Shown here: in pieces, positions 1 through 12,535 of the stretch
How positions within the stretch are numbered: position 1 is the first letter of the stretch
Layout of the letters: the number at the start of each line of letters is the position of its first letter
NCBI GenBank assembly: GCA_036429605.1
Contig: JAVFKD010000004.1
Location: 806,001 to 870,000, forward strand
Direction of reading: 5' to 3'
From: Cladobotryum mycophilum
Taxonomy: Eukaryota; Ascomycota; Sordariomycetes; Hypocreales; Hypocreaceae
DNA: 64,000 bases
Translations under genes and position numbers: made by a program
Notes under the pieces: model-generated
What the model saw: only the letters and a program-made list of their open reading frames with translations
What the model was told of the DNA's origin: nothing
Database searches by the model: none

Positions 1-171
1 GTTCATGCTTCCCGTAGGTGTGCCGCGTTGTTGGACCGGAGCTCTTTCTTCCCTAGCTACAGCCACAGAGCGTGCAGCGGCGTTCTGGATAGAGCCCTGT
101 GAGCCTGAGCTGCCATCGCGACTTGACAATGCGCGGTCCTGGCTCTTCTTGGATTTGAACAGGAATGCCAT
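1..171 (-). CDS. TEA1: Tea1/TeaA-like kelch-repeat cell-polarity protein, N-terminus (partial)
   Basis: Fifty-seven codons read without a stop from an ATG at 171 down to the window edge, starting MAFLFKSKKSQDRALSS and continuing Ser/Gln/Gly-rich. From memory of the family, this MAFLFKSKK start is typical of Pezizomycotina Tea1/KelA proteins, which carry N-terminal kelch repeats followed by long coiled coils and mark growing cell ends at microtubule tips. The kelch repeats would lie beyond the left edge and are not visible, so the call rests on the N-terminal signature only. The gene is divergent from KOG1, with about 3.4 kb between the two starts. Confidence 0.6.
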   Translation of the reverse strand, partial: MAFLFKSKKSQDRALSSRDGSSGSQGSIQNAAARSVAVAREERAPVQQRGTPTGSMN

Positions 172-3100
172 GATCAATTATAGGCCGCTCGCCGGCGGAT
201 AATTGATGGGCGCCGTGGTCGTGAAGTCGCTTCAATGCGGTTGTCGTTATAGCGTAACAAAATCGTGAGAGCGAAGGGGATGAACTAGATGACGGCGGCT
301 GGCAGGTAGGAGGTGGAAGCGAGCAGCGACGCTTGCGCGCGCAAGTATACGGATGGCTCGACAAGCCTCACAGTCGACGCGACAGCTTAGTTGGAAGGAA
401 GAAATCGAAGTTCGAGATTCGAGATGGCTGGGCAATCATCTGTGGAGGCGCCAGGGAGTTCGTCGCGAAATTTCAGGTGGCCACCTTATTTTTTTGAGGG
501 GGTGGACGGTGTTCGGATGGGGGTGGCAGGAGAGTCCGCTGTGTCGCAATAGCCCGTCCGTCCGTCTAAGATGGTTGGTGTGTTGCTCGCTGTCAAGTCA
601 TGGGGGGGGTCAGAAAAGACGATGGACACAATTCTTGACGCAAAGCCAGCAGCGCAACGAGGATTCGATTGTCGCGTGCAGCTGTTGAAGAGAGAAAGGG
701 AAAAGCCCCCAAGGTGAGCTTAGGAGGTGAAGTAAAGAGGCCACACACACACAGCGAAAGACTTCTGCGACTACTACCACTACTACCACTACTACCTTGG
801 TTGGTCGGCTTGGTTTTGGCTTGTTGGTGATGGAATGGACCGGGAGGGACAAAGACGTGCTGCTGAGTCGTTTCGGCCTCCTGTCACAGCACTGGGTACC
901 CTGCTGAAACGGCCAATAGCAGGCCTTGTTTCTCTCGAATAGACAGTTTTTAGGGGTTGCAGGCTCACCAATGCGCACTAACGTACCGTCGTGCCACAGC
1001 ATGGTTTTTGTGGGGGGACTTTTAGCCGTGACCTGGTCGATACCCAGTCTGCAGGCGCTGAGTAGGGCTGACCTTGGGTTCCTGGCTAGTACCACGCTGA
1101 AGTCAGAGGCGGCGACGGATGTGGAGATGCCCAGAAATCAAGGGGCTGGAGGGGCATCGAACAGGCTCTTTTTTTTCAGAATCAGATACGAATGATATGA
1201 TGGAAGCCCAGGTTGCCTTCTCTTTTGATGCAAGGAACAATCTTAAGGACCACCAAGCGGGTCTTTTTTTTCTTCTTTCCTTTTCTCTTTGTTCGTCCCC
1301 CGGGAGAGTGACTGCATCCATCATCCATGGCGATACATGATGATCCCAGGCGACCTTAAACCAAGCAGTTCATGCTCCCCTCATGCACTCACTCGCTCTT
1401 TTGTAAGAGAACTGGTGGCTATTTTTGGTTGTCTTACTATCAAACATGCTCCATACGGAAGAGAACCCAACTATACTCGATTAAACCCTCTTCTTTTTCT
1501 TTTTCTTTCCGGTTTCTGTTTGGTCTCTCGTGTTTTGTTCAGGAGACCTATAAGCTTTCGTACTAGCCTTTCTTACTTTTTGCTTCTCGACGCCTCAGCC
1601 AGAATCAGCAAAACTTTTTTATTTGGTGTGGCCAACGAATCAAACGTGTGATACATGCATGCACTGTGCATCTGAGCTGACTGGTTGGGAGAACTCTTCC
1701 CAGCCGCACATGGGCAATCAGCAAGGGGCAATGCCCGTCGATCTTTTCTTCTTCCCACACGTTGGTAATGTTCCGATATTAACCTTACCCTATAATTTGG
1801 TGCCTGTCTACAAGGTAGATACTCTGCTGGGTACGATGTACGATGTAGGACTCCCGTGGTTGACAAGGTAATGGTAATTTCACGGGATTGCGAAACGCCG
1901 TGATGAGCATCAGCAGAGGCTCCACGTGTGTGATTTCGAATGACAGGGCAAGTCTTGGGGTCTTGGGGACAGGTAGATGATCGAAAGCGAGTGCTCTGGC
2001 ATTCTAATGTCTCTCCTTTTTTCAGCGCGTTACAACAAGGGGGAGAAAAAAGGTACGACAAGGCTAATGTGTCTGGCATCCTCTGGCATGCATATCATGA
2101 CGCACTAGTGGCTTCACGGTTTTTGATCAAACGGAAAATAAGAAAAGGCCCATTTCCGTCTCCATCCCTTCTGTATTGGGATTAATTCTTCACATGTTCG
2201 CGTTCATGCACAAAGAATATCTTGGATTTGGCATCTTAATCATATCAGCGAATCTCATCCCCGGTGATTGCCGAGGATGGAGGAGAAGCTCATCCGCTAG
2301 TCTCGTGGACCGGTCCGTAAAGAAGAGGAGGAGGTTAGGTTAGATTGTCTTGCCATGTCAAGGGCGAACCAGGTGGCTTATTAACCATATCGAGCCTCAA
2401 TGCCCTGGTGCCTGGCGTTGAAATATACAGGCTTTGGTGGTGACTCCCACGTACTATCTGGTACGTACAGGTAGGTAGGCACTAAGGTATTACTCAGTCC
2501 TGAGCAACTAATCAAGAGTAAATTGTAGAGTTAATAAATCTACAGAACCGACAAGGTCAAAATTCCATAAAGCCGTGTCGCCTGCTACAACGTATGATAG
2601 ACGCCCATCCTCCTATCGTTAACGTAACACTTATCTCTCTTGCCAGGCAGCTCAATGTCCACACTGGCCAATGGCTGCTGCGCGGAAACCGCCATTGGCT
2701 GTGATGTTCTCTCATCACATTAATCACAGTAACACAACAGCATATTCCGATAGACTATCGCCATCTCAATTTCCGTATGTGATTTTAATTTGTACAATAA
2801 TAAACGCGCAGCAAAAAGCTCACCCTTACTTGTCTAGACTTAATAGACATGCATATGGCGTTTCTGGTGTGTTGGCCATTCTGAGAAAGTACTCTGTACA
2901 TGGCGAAATACTCATAGGGAAGTGGTGATAGTTGCATCCATCTGCTATTTTGGTTATTAATAATACACCGGCAGATATTATCTAAGGTGTAAAATATGGG
3001 AAGAAACGTCAATGTTCGGGTGGCCATTGGAAATTCAGTGTCGCATGTGGATGGAGTTAACTCTGAACCACCCAATTGGTTGAAACGGTTATTCGTGGCA

Positions 3101-3625
3101 TTATATAGGAAGTCAGGCTGTAGGTGTAGGGTACATGGTACATCAAGGGTCCTCTTTAACGCGAGATATTGAAGAGGCTCTGTTTGGCAACTGCAAGAAG
3201 GCGACCAATTACAAAAATTGATTTTAGCAATGCTTGAATGATTCCGCGACTTATCCGGTGGCTGCCTGATTTCCAACCGGCGACTCAATATGGGTTGACA
3301 ACGAGGTACTGGGTAGCGTAGGCCTAACATGTGCTGATAGTGAGTGCTAACCAGAGTTAAAGAGAGAGTCTCGTGGATGGCAACCCGCCCAATGTTACTA
3401 AAACCAACCACAACTGCCGCCTTGGGAGCCTCTCCCCCGTTCTACCGGCGTACAAGTCCTCTCCATCTTAACCACAATTACCAATCTCTCTCCTACGCCT
3501 CGAATTCTGGTATACAAGCCTACGTAGGCATACTGGAACATCGAATATGGATGTTTCGAAATACAGGGCTGCTCTAGGTACTTCTTTGTAGTGTAATAGT
3601 GCTCCACTTCCCTTCTGCGACCGTC
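172..3625. other. divergent intergenic region between the Tea1-like gene and KOG1
   Basis: About 3.4 kb without a gene I can support. It holds a short CA run (about 741-754), a CTACTACCA-type repeat (769-797), T-rich patches near 1270-1620, and a more A/T-rich stretch from about 2440 to 3020. Open frames up to 208 codons occur but show no recognisable domain. It must contain both promoters. Confidence 0.6.
769..797. repeat. (CTACTACCA)n microsatellite
   Basis: Three near-perfect copies of a CTACTACCA-like unit, following a short CA run, in the intergenic region. No function is evident. Confidence 0.7.
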
Positions 3626-6600
3626 ATGACCGCCATCTCGCCGGCACAGACACAAGAGCAAACATCGCCTTTTCCACAGCATATCCACCACCACCACCAA
3701 CAGCATCAACCTGTCGCCGCCGCCGGCCCCTCCAAACCAACAACCTCCCACCCAGACCAGCAGCAGCAGCAGCAGCAGCACGAACAAGCGTCGTCGCCTG
3801 CGCGATCTGACGAGTCCCCGCCAGCAGCTCATGGACATCCAGCGGATATGACGCAGCGATCCGGTGCAAATGGCTCGCTCGCATCCGCCGCCACAATCAA
3901 CGGCGGTGAGACGTCGAGATTCAAGGCCCAGGCTGGTAGCCTTTCCGACCGCGACTCTCAATTAAATGGAGTCAACGACAAACGGCCCTCCAGTGCGCCG
4001 GGCCGCAGGAATGGACTGGCTGCCACCGAAACAAGAGACGACCATGATGTAGAACAAGAACGACCGAAGCGACCCATCAAACCATCATTACAGCGCTCCA
4101 AGAGTGATTATGCGCCGCGCCAAGTCGAAGACTCGGACCCCGAGGACGAGGGGATCCGTGAATGGGGGCTAGGCACGGCTTCGAAGACCATTATCAGTCT
4201 GAGCATATCATATCTCAACTTGCAAATGTACGTTATCTCCTCTACAATCCCCCACTACGGAAGCGCGTACCCCCCAAATACGACATAATGTCCATTGCTC
4301 TGCATTGTCATCGACCAAATCTCCATCTCAGCTGTCGCAAGAATAGTGGTAAGGGTTTTCGCCTGTAGCCCATAGACTGCGAATTTTGCGGGCTCTGTTG
4401 CGCGCCCCACCTACCATGCATTTGATAGACAGCGATGTTGATTTCGGGCTTCGATAATGATGTGCACGAGAGACCTTTGTGCCACTGGGAATATCTGCTG
4501 CTTCAAACAATTCATGCTCGGATCGCTGACCTCGAATCTTAGAATTGGTACATGTATTTTACCGACAAGCGGCACGAAACGACCGGCAAGCCTAAAGCTT
4601 TGCAGTATGAACTACAGGATTGGCGTCAAAGAGACCGGCTCAAGACAGTGTCTGCGGCTCTCGCCGTGTGCTTGAACATTGGCGTCGAGCCTCCAGACCA
4701 GCTCAAGACCACACCTGGTGCCAAGCTTGAGGCATGGACAGACCCCTCTGTCCCACCGATTCAAAAAGCGCTTGAAAATATCGGCAAGGCACTCCAAGCG
4801 CAGTATGAAACACTAGCTATTCGAGCTCGCTATAAACAGTACTTGGATCCTTCAGTGGAAGAAACCAAAAAGTTCTGCATATCTTTGCGCCGCAACGCCA
4901 AGGACGAGCGGGTATTGTTGCATTACAATGGTCATGGCGTACCAAAACCAACAGCTTCGGGCGAGATCTGGGTATTTAACAAGACTTATACACAGTACAT
5001 CCCCGTGTCCCTGTATGATTTACAGCACTGGCTTCAGGCGCCCACTATATTTGTGTGGGATTGCTCTGAGGCTGGCAACATTCTAAATAATTATCATCGG
5101 TTTGTCGAGAAGCATGAGGAAGAGGAGGAAGAGGCAGCAGCGCGCGATCCTCATTACGTGAAGACAAACTATAGACCATATATTCACTTGGCGGCTTGTG
5201 CAGTCAAGGAAAACCTCCCTACCAACCCTTTACTCCCCGCCGACCTTTTCACAGCATGCCTTACCACTCCCATAGAAATGGCACTCTGGTTCTTCGTCCT
5301 CCAGAACCCACTGAAAACCAACCTCACCCCGGAGCGTGCGAAAAAGTTACCTGGTCGCCTTCAAGAGAGGCGGACGCCACTTGGAGAGTTGAACTGGATT
5401 TTCACTGCCATTACTGATAGCATTGCCTGGACTACGTTGCCCAGAGATTTGTTCAGAAAGTTCTTCCGCCAAGATCTCATGGTAGCCGCATTATTCCGGA
5501 ATTTTCTTCTGGCCCAGAGGGTCATGACCGTGTATGGATGTCATCCCCAGTCATATCCTGCCCTACCAGATACGCATCAACATCCTCTGTGGGAGACGTG
5601 GGATCTGGCGGTGGACATGGCACTCGCACAGCTACCAATGCTGGAGAAGAAGGAGAGTGATGGTATCGATTACGAATACCAGAACTCGACCTTTTTCACT
5701 GAGCAGTTGACCGCATTTGAGGTCTATCTCACCCGAGGCGATGCCATGGCGCAGAAACCCCCGGACCAACTTCCTGTAGTTCTGCAGGTATTGCTAAGCC
5801 AACAGCATAGAGTTCGGGCATTGATTCTTCTTGGAAGATTTCTTGACCTAGGGCCGTGGTCGGTGCAGTTGGCTCTGAGTATAGGCATATTCCCCTATGT
5901 CCTCAAACTTCTACAGTCCGCAGCTACAGAACTGAAGCCTGTCATGGTCTTCATCTGGGCAAGGCTAATTGCCGTGGATATTTCGTGCCAACAGGATCTC
6001 ATTAAAGATAGCGGATATAGCTATTTTGCGCAGATCCTCAAGCCCTCGGAGGGACTGCCAGTTGTTGATTGCGATGAGCATAAGGCTATGTGCGCTTTTA
6101 TTCTTGCCATGCTGTGCAAGGGCTACAAGAATGGCCAGATGGTCTGTAACCAGACGGACATTATGACTTACTGTTTGGCCCACCTACAAAACGAGAGCAA
6201 TCCACTTTTGAGACAATGGGCCTGCCTGTGTATTAGCCAACTGTGGCAGGATCTTCCCGAAGCTAAATGGCGAGGCATTCGAGAGAATGCTTACGTGAAG
6301 CTGGCTTATTTGACCCGGGACCCGTGCTGTGAGGTACGGGCAGCCATGATCCATGCCATGACAACTTTCCTTGGCATTCCCGATCTGACAGAGGAGGTTG
6401 CTCGGATTGAAGAGTCGATCGCATGGACGATATTAGACATGGGAATAGACGGCAGCCCAATGGTTCGCAGAGAATTCCTAGTCTTCCTATCGCACTTCAT
6501 TATCCGCTTCGAAAGTAAGTTCCTTGTTGCAGCATACGAGCAACTTCTTGAAGAGAAGGAATACCTCGTCTTCCCTCCCCCGGATGATGGCCAAGACCAC

Positions 6601-8431
6601 AAGATGGGTTTGCACTACGCAAGGCCGGAGCACAGACAAGAGGATGGTACCATTAAGCCCACAGCTCATGGCTTATCTCATAATACCGTTTACATGGCCT
6701 TTTGGAAGCATGCTCTGATTCTGAGTGTGGATCCTCACCCAGAGGTACAGCACGAGGCCACGGTCATTGTTGACTACGTGCACAGTGCGCTCATTAATTC
6801 TACCATTGGTGCGCCTGCCCAGTCCCTGATGGCAGAAATCCAGAGACGGGCAAACAAAACATCGCGGAAGAGCACTGCCAATGTTGGCCAGCGAGTTAAT
6901 GGCACGCCGAGCATTCAAGCACTTCAAAACCCAGGTCTTCTGCGACGGACTGCCAGCATTCTCTTTTCATCCCTTATTGGCGGAGAAGGAATATCTAGAC
7001 CGACTACGCCCTTGGGTTCCAACCCACCTCGGTCACCATCGTCGAAAATATCTCCAGATCAAGCCCCTGCTCCCCCTGAGCAGAATGATCTGTCCGTTGC
7101 ATCGGTAGCATATCATACCGCCCGTGAGCCCGTGTGCGGTGCGTACGAGGAGCGTGATCTAACAAAAGACCCAACACTGCCCCTGGCAAGCGGATTCCTA
7201 GAATGGTCCATTGAATACTTCCGAGAGCCGCAGATGAAGAATAGCGAAGCAGACGAACCCGGCAGCACAGAGTACAACGAGCGATTGTGGCGAAGGTCTC
7301 GAAATGAAAATATTTTGAGAGAGACTCAGCCCCTCAAGCAGCTTGCAGGCACTCATAAATGGAATAATCAGCTCGGTATTATGAACAATGGAGCACAGCC
7401 TGCCAAGATGACATTCCACCAGTTTGAAGATCATCTTGCAGTCTCGGATGACGGCAACACAGTCACTATCTGGGATTGGAAGAAGCAGGGACGCCTGAAC
7501 AAATTTAGCAATGGAAATCCGGAAGGATCCAAAATTTGCGATATGAAGTTCATCAATGAGGACGACAAGGCGTTCTTGATGACGGGATCGTCAGACGGCG
7601 TCATCAGAGTCTATCGCAACTATGACCATGATAATTCAATCGAGCTCGCGACTTCATGGCGTGCTCTGACACACATGGTTCCTAGCAACGTAAACTCGGG
7701 CATGGTCTTTGATTGGCAGCAGGCGACGGGCCGAGTCCTCGTTGCCGGAGACGTTCGTGTCATTCGAGTCTGGTATGCCGGTCATGAGACCTGTACCATG
7801 GACATTCCTGCCCGGTCCGGCTCTTGTGTTACATCCCTTACATCTGATCAAATGACCGGCAATATCTTCGTCGCAGGATTTGGAGACGGAGCCGTACGAG
7901 TATTCGATATGAGGCTCAAGCCCCAGGAGTCCATGGTCCGCAAGTGGAAAGATGAAACGGACCGCCAATGGATCAAGAGTGTGCATATGCAGCGCGGTGG
8001 AAAGCGCGAGCTTGTCAGTGCCAGCCGCAACGGTAAAGTCAAAGTATGGGATATCCGAATGGATAAAGCACTGCATTCTATCCAGACGACGAGAGATACG
8101 CTCCGGACAGCAAGTGTTCATGAACACTTACCGGTATTTGCAGTGTGAGTCCACATCATCATCCTATCTATTTAACATGATATTACAGAGTAGAGTTACT
8201 AACAGCGGGTACAGCGGTACTTCGGCACACGTCGTCAAGGTGTTCAACCTAGGCGGCAGGGAACTCTCTCGCATTGAGCCCTACTCGAGTTTCCTGCAGC
8301 AGAACCGAGGATCGCCCATCTCGGCAACGGCGTTCCACCCGCATCACCCTATTCTTGGCTGTGCCGCGCGAGGAGATCACCACATCAACCTCTTTACGTG
8401 CGAGAAATCCGAGCCTGTGCAACTTCCCTAG
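3626..8431 (+). CDS. KOG1: KOG1/raptor, TORC1 scaffold subunit (one apparent frameshift)
   Basis: Encodes the raptor-type subunit that recruits substrates to the TOR kinase in TORC1 at the vacuole. Model: 3626-4227, 4543-8144 and 8215-8431, with introns of 315 and 70 nt (GTACGT...TTAG; GTGAGT...ACAG with TTACTAAC branch). With one base added this gives 1473 residues, close to the family's usual 1400-1550. The N-terminus is low complexity with a poly-Gln tract. The caspase-like raptor N-terminal domain follows, with the family's LHYNGHG (about 330) and VWDCSEAG (about 372) motifs. HEAT repeats fill roughly 550-1000 and WD40 repeats run from about 1160 to the end. At 4164-4168 a G5 run breaks the frame: the upstream frame ends after REWG, while the conserved RHGFEDHYQSE continues in the next frame, so six G are expected. 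ATG 3626 is the first in-frame ATG. Confidence 0.93.
3758..3780 (+). repeat. CAG repeat encoding poly-Gln in KOG1
   Basis: Tandem CAG triplets in frame with the KOG1 N-terminal exon, encoding about eight glutamines in an otherwise Pro/Ser/Gln-rich disordered segment. Confidence 0.85.
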
Positions 8432-8454
8432 TGGGTGAAGCCGCAGGTGTACAC

Positions 8455-8479
8455 AGAAGAAGAAGAAGAAGAAGAAGAA
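8455..8479. repeat. (AGA)n microsatellite in the KOG1 3' region
   Basis: Eight AGA/GAA triplets starting 24 bases after the KOG1 stop codon, so probably in the 3' untranslated region. Confidence 0.8.
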
Positions 8480-9039
8480 TGAGCGAGCGAGTGAAAGTGC
8501 CATGGTAAAACATTTGACCAAGTTGGAAGATTATCATGTTCCCTATGCTTTGAATAGAAACGTTTTGAGTCTTTCCCCCTCATGTGATGAGAGGTTCTCC
8601 TTAGTAAGAACTTCGCCTCCCCCCTTCCTTTTTTTGTCTATATAACGAGAGCGTCGGATAAGAGGGGATGGATTCCCTTGGGCTGGCTACCTTTTCTTTT
8701 TCTTTGGGCGTTTCAGGGAGAAACAGGACCAAAGTTTGGTTTTTCTGGGGGAGGATATTGATTTTTTTGTCTGATGACTTTGGGAGGGCCAAGCACCTGT
8801 CAGGGTGGGAGGGGGAGCTGGTATCAGGTTTTCGGTAGTTTTTTTTTTGTCTCTTAGAGTTTAGGTTTGGTATTCTAATGAAAGGTAATCATAGTGCAAT
8901 ACTGTATGCCTAATGAAGTCTTGGTGAAATTTTTTGCTTCATGAGGCACATATCCCTTGAAGAGCGGAAACTACAAAAGGTCCAGGTTAAAACTCTACAA
9001 CTAGATTATCGCTCCAGCTGGAGATATATCAGGCATTTC

Positions 9040-9160
9040 AGACTAGGTAATTAAATTTTACGTAAACCGAATCAAATTTTTCTTAAATAAAGATGTTTTA
9101 ATTTTATAAATTTATTTAAATATTCTAATTTATTGGAATAATGCAATCATATATTAGAGA
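9040..9160. other. AT-rich island
   Basis: A stretch made almost wholly of A and T (TAATTAAATTTTACG, then TTTTATAAATTTATTTAAA and similar), sharply different from the surrounding intergenic DNA. It could be a small relic of repeat-induced point mutation, but no transposon sequence is recognisable. Confidence 0.5.
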
Positions 9161-12100
9161 CCAGGGTCAAACTGATTTTGTCAATCAGCGACAGGTCCGT
9201 TGGTATTCATCCTTTGACCGGTTCTCCGTTGATGGCACAAGCACATCTAGGACTAAGCCGAAACCCAAAGTGAAGTCATCTGTTGTTATCCCTGCGAGAG
9301 CGTAATCATAATGTAGAAATATTGATTGGAGTAAATCTCAGGAATGTTCAGTGATTGGATAGCAAGCGCCCACTCGCTCGGCTAGCCATTTGCAGGTTGT
9401 AGACGGCAGTGCCGGTTCTGGAAGGCAAAAGAGAAAGAAGAAAAAAACTATTATTATTATTATTATTCAAGCTCGGTTGAGTTTTTTCTGCAGCTGCAAC
9501 GTCACGGTCGGCCGAGGTAGGAAGCTTAGACGGGATCAAACCAACATGGGGAACCCACCTTGATATCCAGATGGAGATCTCCGAGCCGTTTGCATAGCAC
9601 CTCCGTAGCTCCATGTCTTGTTTGTATGCAGGCAACTCTGTGAAGCCAGTCTGGTGCGGTTTAGAGCCGTCCGGGCCCCAAGGGCCTTTTCCCCAAAATG
9701 TTAGCTGTGTGGTATCGGATGCTCTGCATCTATCGTGCCGCTTGGATGACGGAGGGGGTGCAAAACATCGACGATGCCAATTTCCGAGATAAACAGAGAG
9801 AATGGAGAATGCGTGATAATTGAAGATATGCCGCGGAATGAAAACCAAAAATATACAGATGCCTAGGCTTGTTTGCCTAGCCTTCTTGTACTTGATCGGC
9901 GCATTCGAACAAACCAGTTACAGACAGATGCCGGGAGAGTGAGCGAGGCAGATGATCGATCGCATTTGATGAAGAACTGTCCTCTTCTCTTATGAGATGT
10001 ATCGGTTACGTTATCATTAAGTTGGGATGATGCATGTAAGTGCTCAGAGGCAGAACAAAAGGTCATGCGCCTTCAAGAGCATCTGCCAAGCCATACTAGA
10101 ATTGATCTCGACACATTAATAGAAACACGCGATGGAATAGAGGTTGTGGCAATCGAAGAGGGGAACCATCATGTCGACACAATCAAAGTAAATGAAGAGA
10201 GGATGAGGGTCCGCAGCCTGACGCGCAATCGAACTGCTTGGCATCACAATGGCTTTCTATAGTTTTCGGTCTGGATTGTCATCTGTTCAGAGGCTGTTCT
10301 CTTGGCTAAATGGGCTGCGCAAATGAAAAAGCTTGGTGTTGACAAGCTGGTAGCGGCAGTAGGGGTGGCGCTTCTCACGCGAACGCAAGTAGAAGCTTCA
10401 ACCACGCCAAACCCAAGGGCTGAAAAAAAATCGAAAAATTCTAAGAAAGCCCTGAAGGTAGCAGCCCCGGGGGCCAGGCGGCAAACCTTGGTCTATTTCG
10501 GTATTGCCCCTGTGCTTGGTTTCATTGGTTCTCCATATTTTCCAGTGTTTTGTGTCAAGATGATATGGGATTCTAGTAAATCATGATATGTGCTTGCCGC
10601 GGGCGAAAAACCCCGTAGGAATCTTGGTTAGATGAGCACATGCTCCAAGTGCAACCTTCTGCGACCAGGCGAGGTAAAAGAAAAAGTGTGTGAAAAGGTC
10701 CCCAGTCGAGGAAGCTTGGTCGGCTTGCCAGGGCTACGCCGGGCCCCCAGTTGGCGTGCATGCGGGCAGCATCAAAAACAAGCCGTTGTCATTGCGGGCA
10801 TTTAAGCGGCGGGGAACCGATTCACAGGCTTTTGCCATCCTTGTTATGTCCCCTGTCCCCCTCGTCTCTGGATGGATATGCAGCAGGTTCACCGGAACCA
10901 TGGCAGCATCGCAGGGGCCATAAGGTGGCACTAAGTGTGGCGCCCGTCCGTGGTTGCAATCCTTGCCATGGACGTCAATCTCTGCTCGGCCGTTCGTGGT
11001 TTAAGTCGGATGTGCGCGGTTGGTCTCCATAACATGGAGGGTGGAAAAAGGTAACCGGTAGTCGAATTGACATGGTGTCGAATGCAACGCTGGGAGCTGA
11101 AAAATCGATGCTGGGATGAGAAGAAGAGGGTGGGAGTTGAGGCTGTAGTTGATAGTAGAGAGAAGGTGTATGATAATGCGGGGAATGGAGGCAAAAAAAA
11201 AGTTCTTCTAGGCAACAATTGAGGGAGGAGCAATTGATTAGTACTTTACCATTGTTGATGAGGCTTCTTGCATGTACATAAACAATATTACAGTAAGGAG
11301 AATGAGCTGTTTTGCTTATCGAGTGCTACCTACAAGTATAATAAGAAGTACCTTTTTGAAACAACACAAGCATCAGTTCTGCTCCGTATATACAACGTTT
11401 GATCCCAATCAACCCGCAATCAGCTTGAACTACTGGAATGATGTCAGACGACGACAAGTGGAGATGTATGCCGTAATAGTTGCAGTGAGTTTGTCCCATC
11501 TAGGACAGGTCACGAACATTCCCAATGCTTTTATTATATATACTTGTAATCATGTTGATACAAGTAGAAACCAGTTTGACCATGGCAATAAAAAGGACAG
11601 GTATCCAAATTCGTTCGTTCCAATGGGAGGGAGTACGGAGTAATGAGGAGTGACATGCAGGAAATTGAGGTGCCCAACAAAAACCCCAGACATTGAATTA
11701 TTGGGCGCTGCTTTGCCCTTGGTTGCCCCAGACCAAGCCAAAATTTACTGGGTTGGGTTCAGTTCAGTGCTCACTAACAAAGTAAAAGCTACTTGGACCT
11801 GTGCCTGGTGGCCACAGCTAAGCTCTCTTTAGGCACTCTTGTAACCTCTACTTGTACATGTGTGTACTTTGGCGGCGTTGACCAGCTTGCAGCCAAGGCT
11901 TGCTCCAGGTAAATGCTTGGCCCAGCACTAAAGCACTCGAGCACTAAGGCGCTAAGAACCACTAAAGCCTTCAGCAGTCGTAGCGGTCTTAACAGTGAGC
12001 CCGCCGCCCTGGAGAGCCACCACCCTGGATGCCTGGATTTTGGTGGTGGTGGTGGCGGCATGTTGTACCCTTCTGTACCTCTGCACCTTACTTGGAGCCA

Positions 12101-12227
12101 AGTGAGACACCCCGAGGTACACGCCCCCCATCAAATTGAATGGAGCTGGAGAGCAGCAACAGCCAACCAGCCTCCTGCGAAAGCTGTTCCTAACCTTTTA
12201 GCACCTTGTACTCCGTAGCTTAGCTGT

Positions 12228-12535
12228 TACTGTTACTCTCGAGACTTTTTATTCCTCGTCTCGTCTTGTCTCGTGTCTCGTGGACATCATCGCGCAGCGA
12301 GCGAGCCCACCATAAGAGAAAAAAACTTACCTAGCCCATCTTACCCATCCCGCTTCTCTTCGCCCCTCTTTAAACCGAAGCTCCCCCCCCGTTTCCCTTT
12401 ACAAATAGCTCCTCCAAACCCACAAGCCAGAGGCTTTCTTTCTCCCCGCCTCCTCCTCCTCAGCTCATCTTTCTCTCCTCCCTCGCATCTTTTCCCATCG
12501 TACAGGACTCGGCAGCGTTGCCATCACCATTCATC
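12228..12535 (+). promoter_or_regulatory. pyrimidine-rich 5' leader of the acyl-CoA synthetase gene
   Basis: The 300 bases before ATG 12536 are strongly CT-rich on the coding strand: CTCGTCTTG-type tracts at about 12250-12280, then C- and T-rich blocks to 12500. Such tracts commonly precede highly expressed genes in filamentous fungi. No TATA box or start point can be fixed from sequence alone. Confidence 0.5.

Larger units (their letters stand above)
8432..12535. other. intergenic region between KOG1 and the acyl-CoA synthetase gene
   Basis: About 4.1 kb with no supportable gene. It holds an (AGA)n tract just after the KOG1 stop (8455-8479), an AT-rich island (about 9040-9160), an (ATT)n run (9449-9468) and a CT-rich leader before 12536. 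Two copies of the recurrent 9-mer TACTCCGTA/TACGGAGTA lie at 11634-11642 and 12209-12217. Open frames up to 166 codons have no recognisable domain. Confidence 0.6.

Noticed and set aside
2785..3411. 208-codon open frame on the minus strand
   Set aside because: No recognisable domain or codon bias, and it overlaps the probable KOG1 upstream region.
9348..9848. 166-codon open frame on the minus strand
   Set aside because: The poly-Asn part is an (ATT)n microsatellite and nothing else resembles a protein family.
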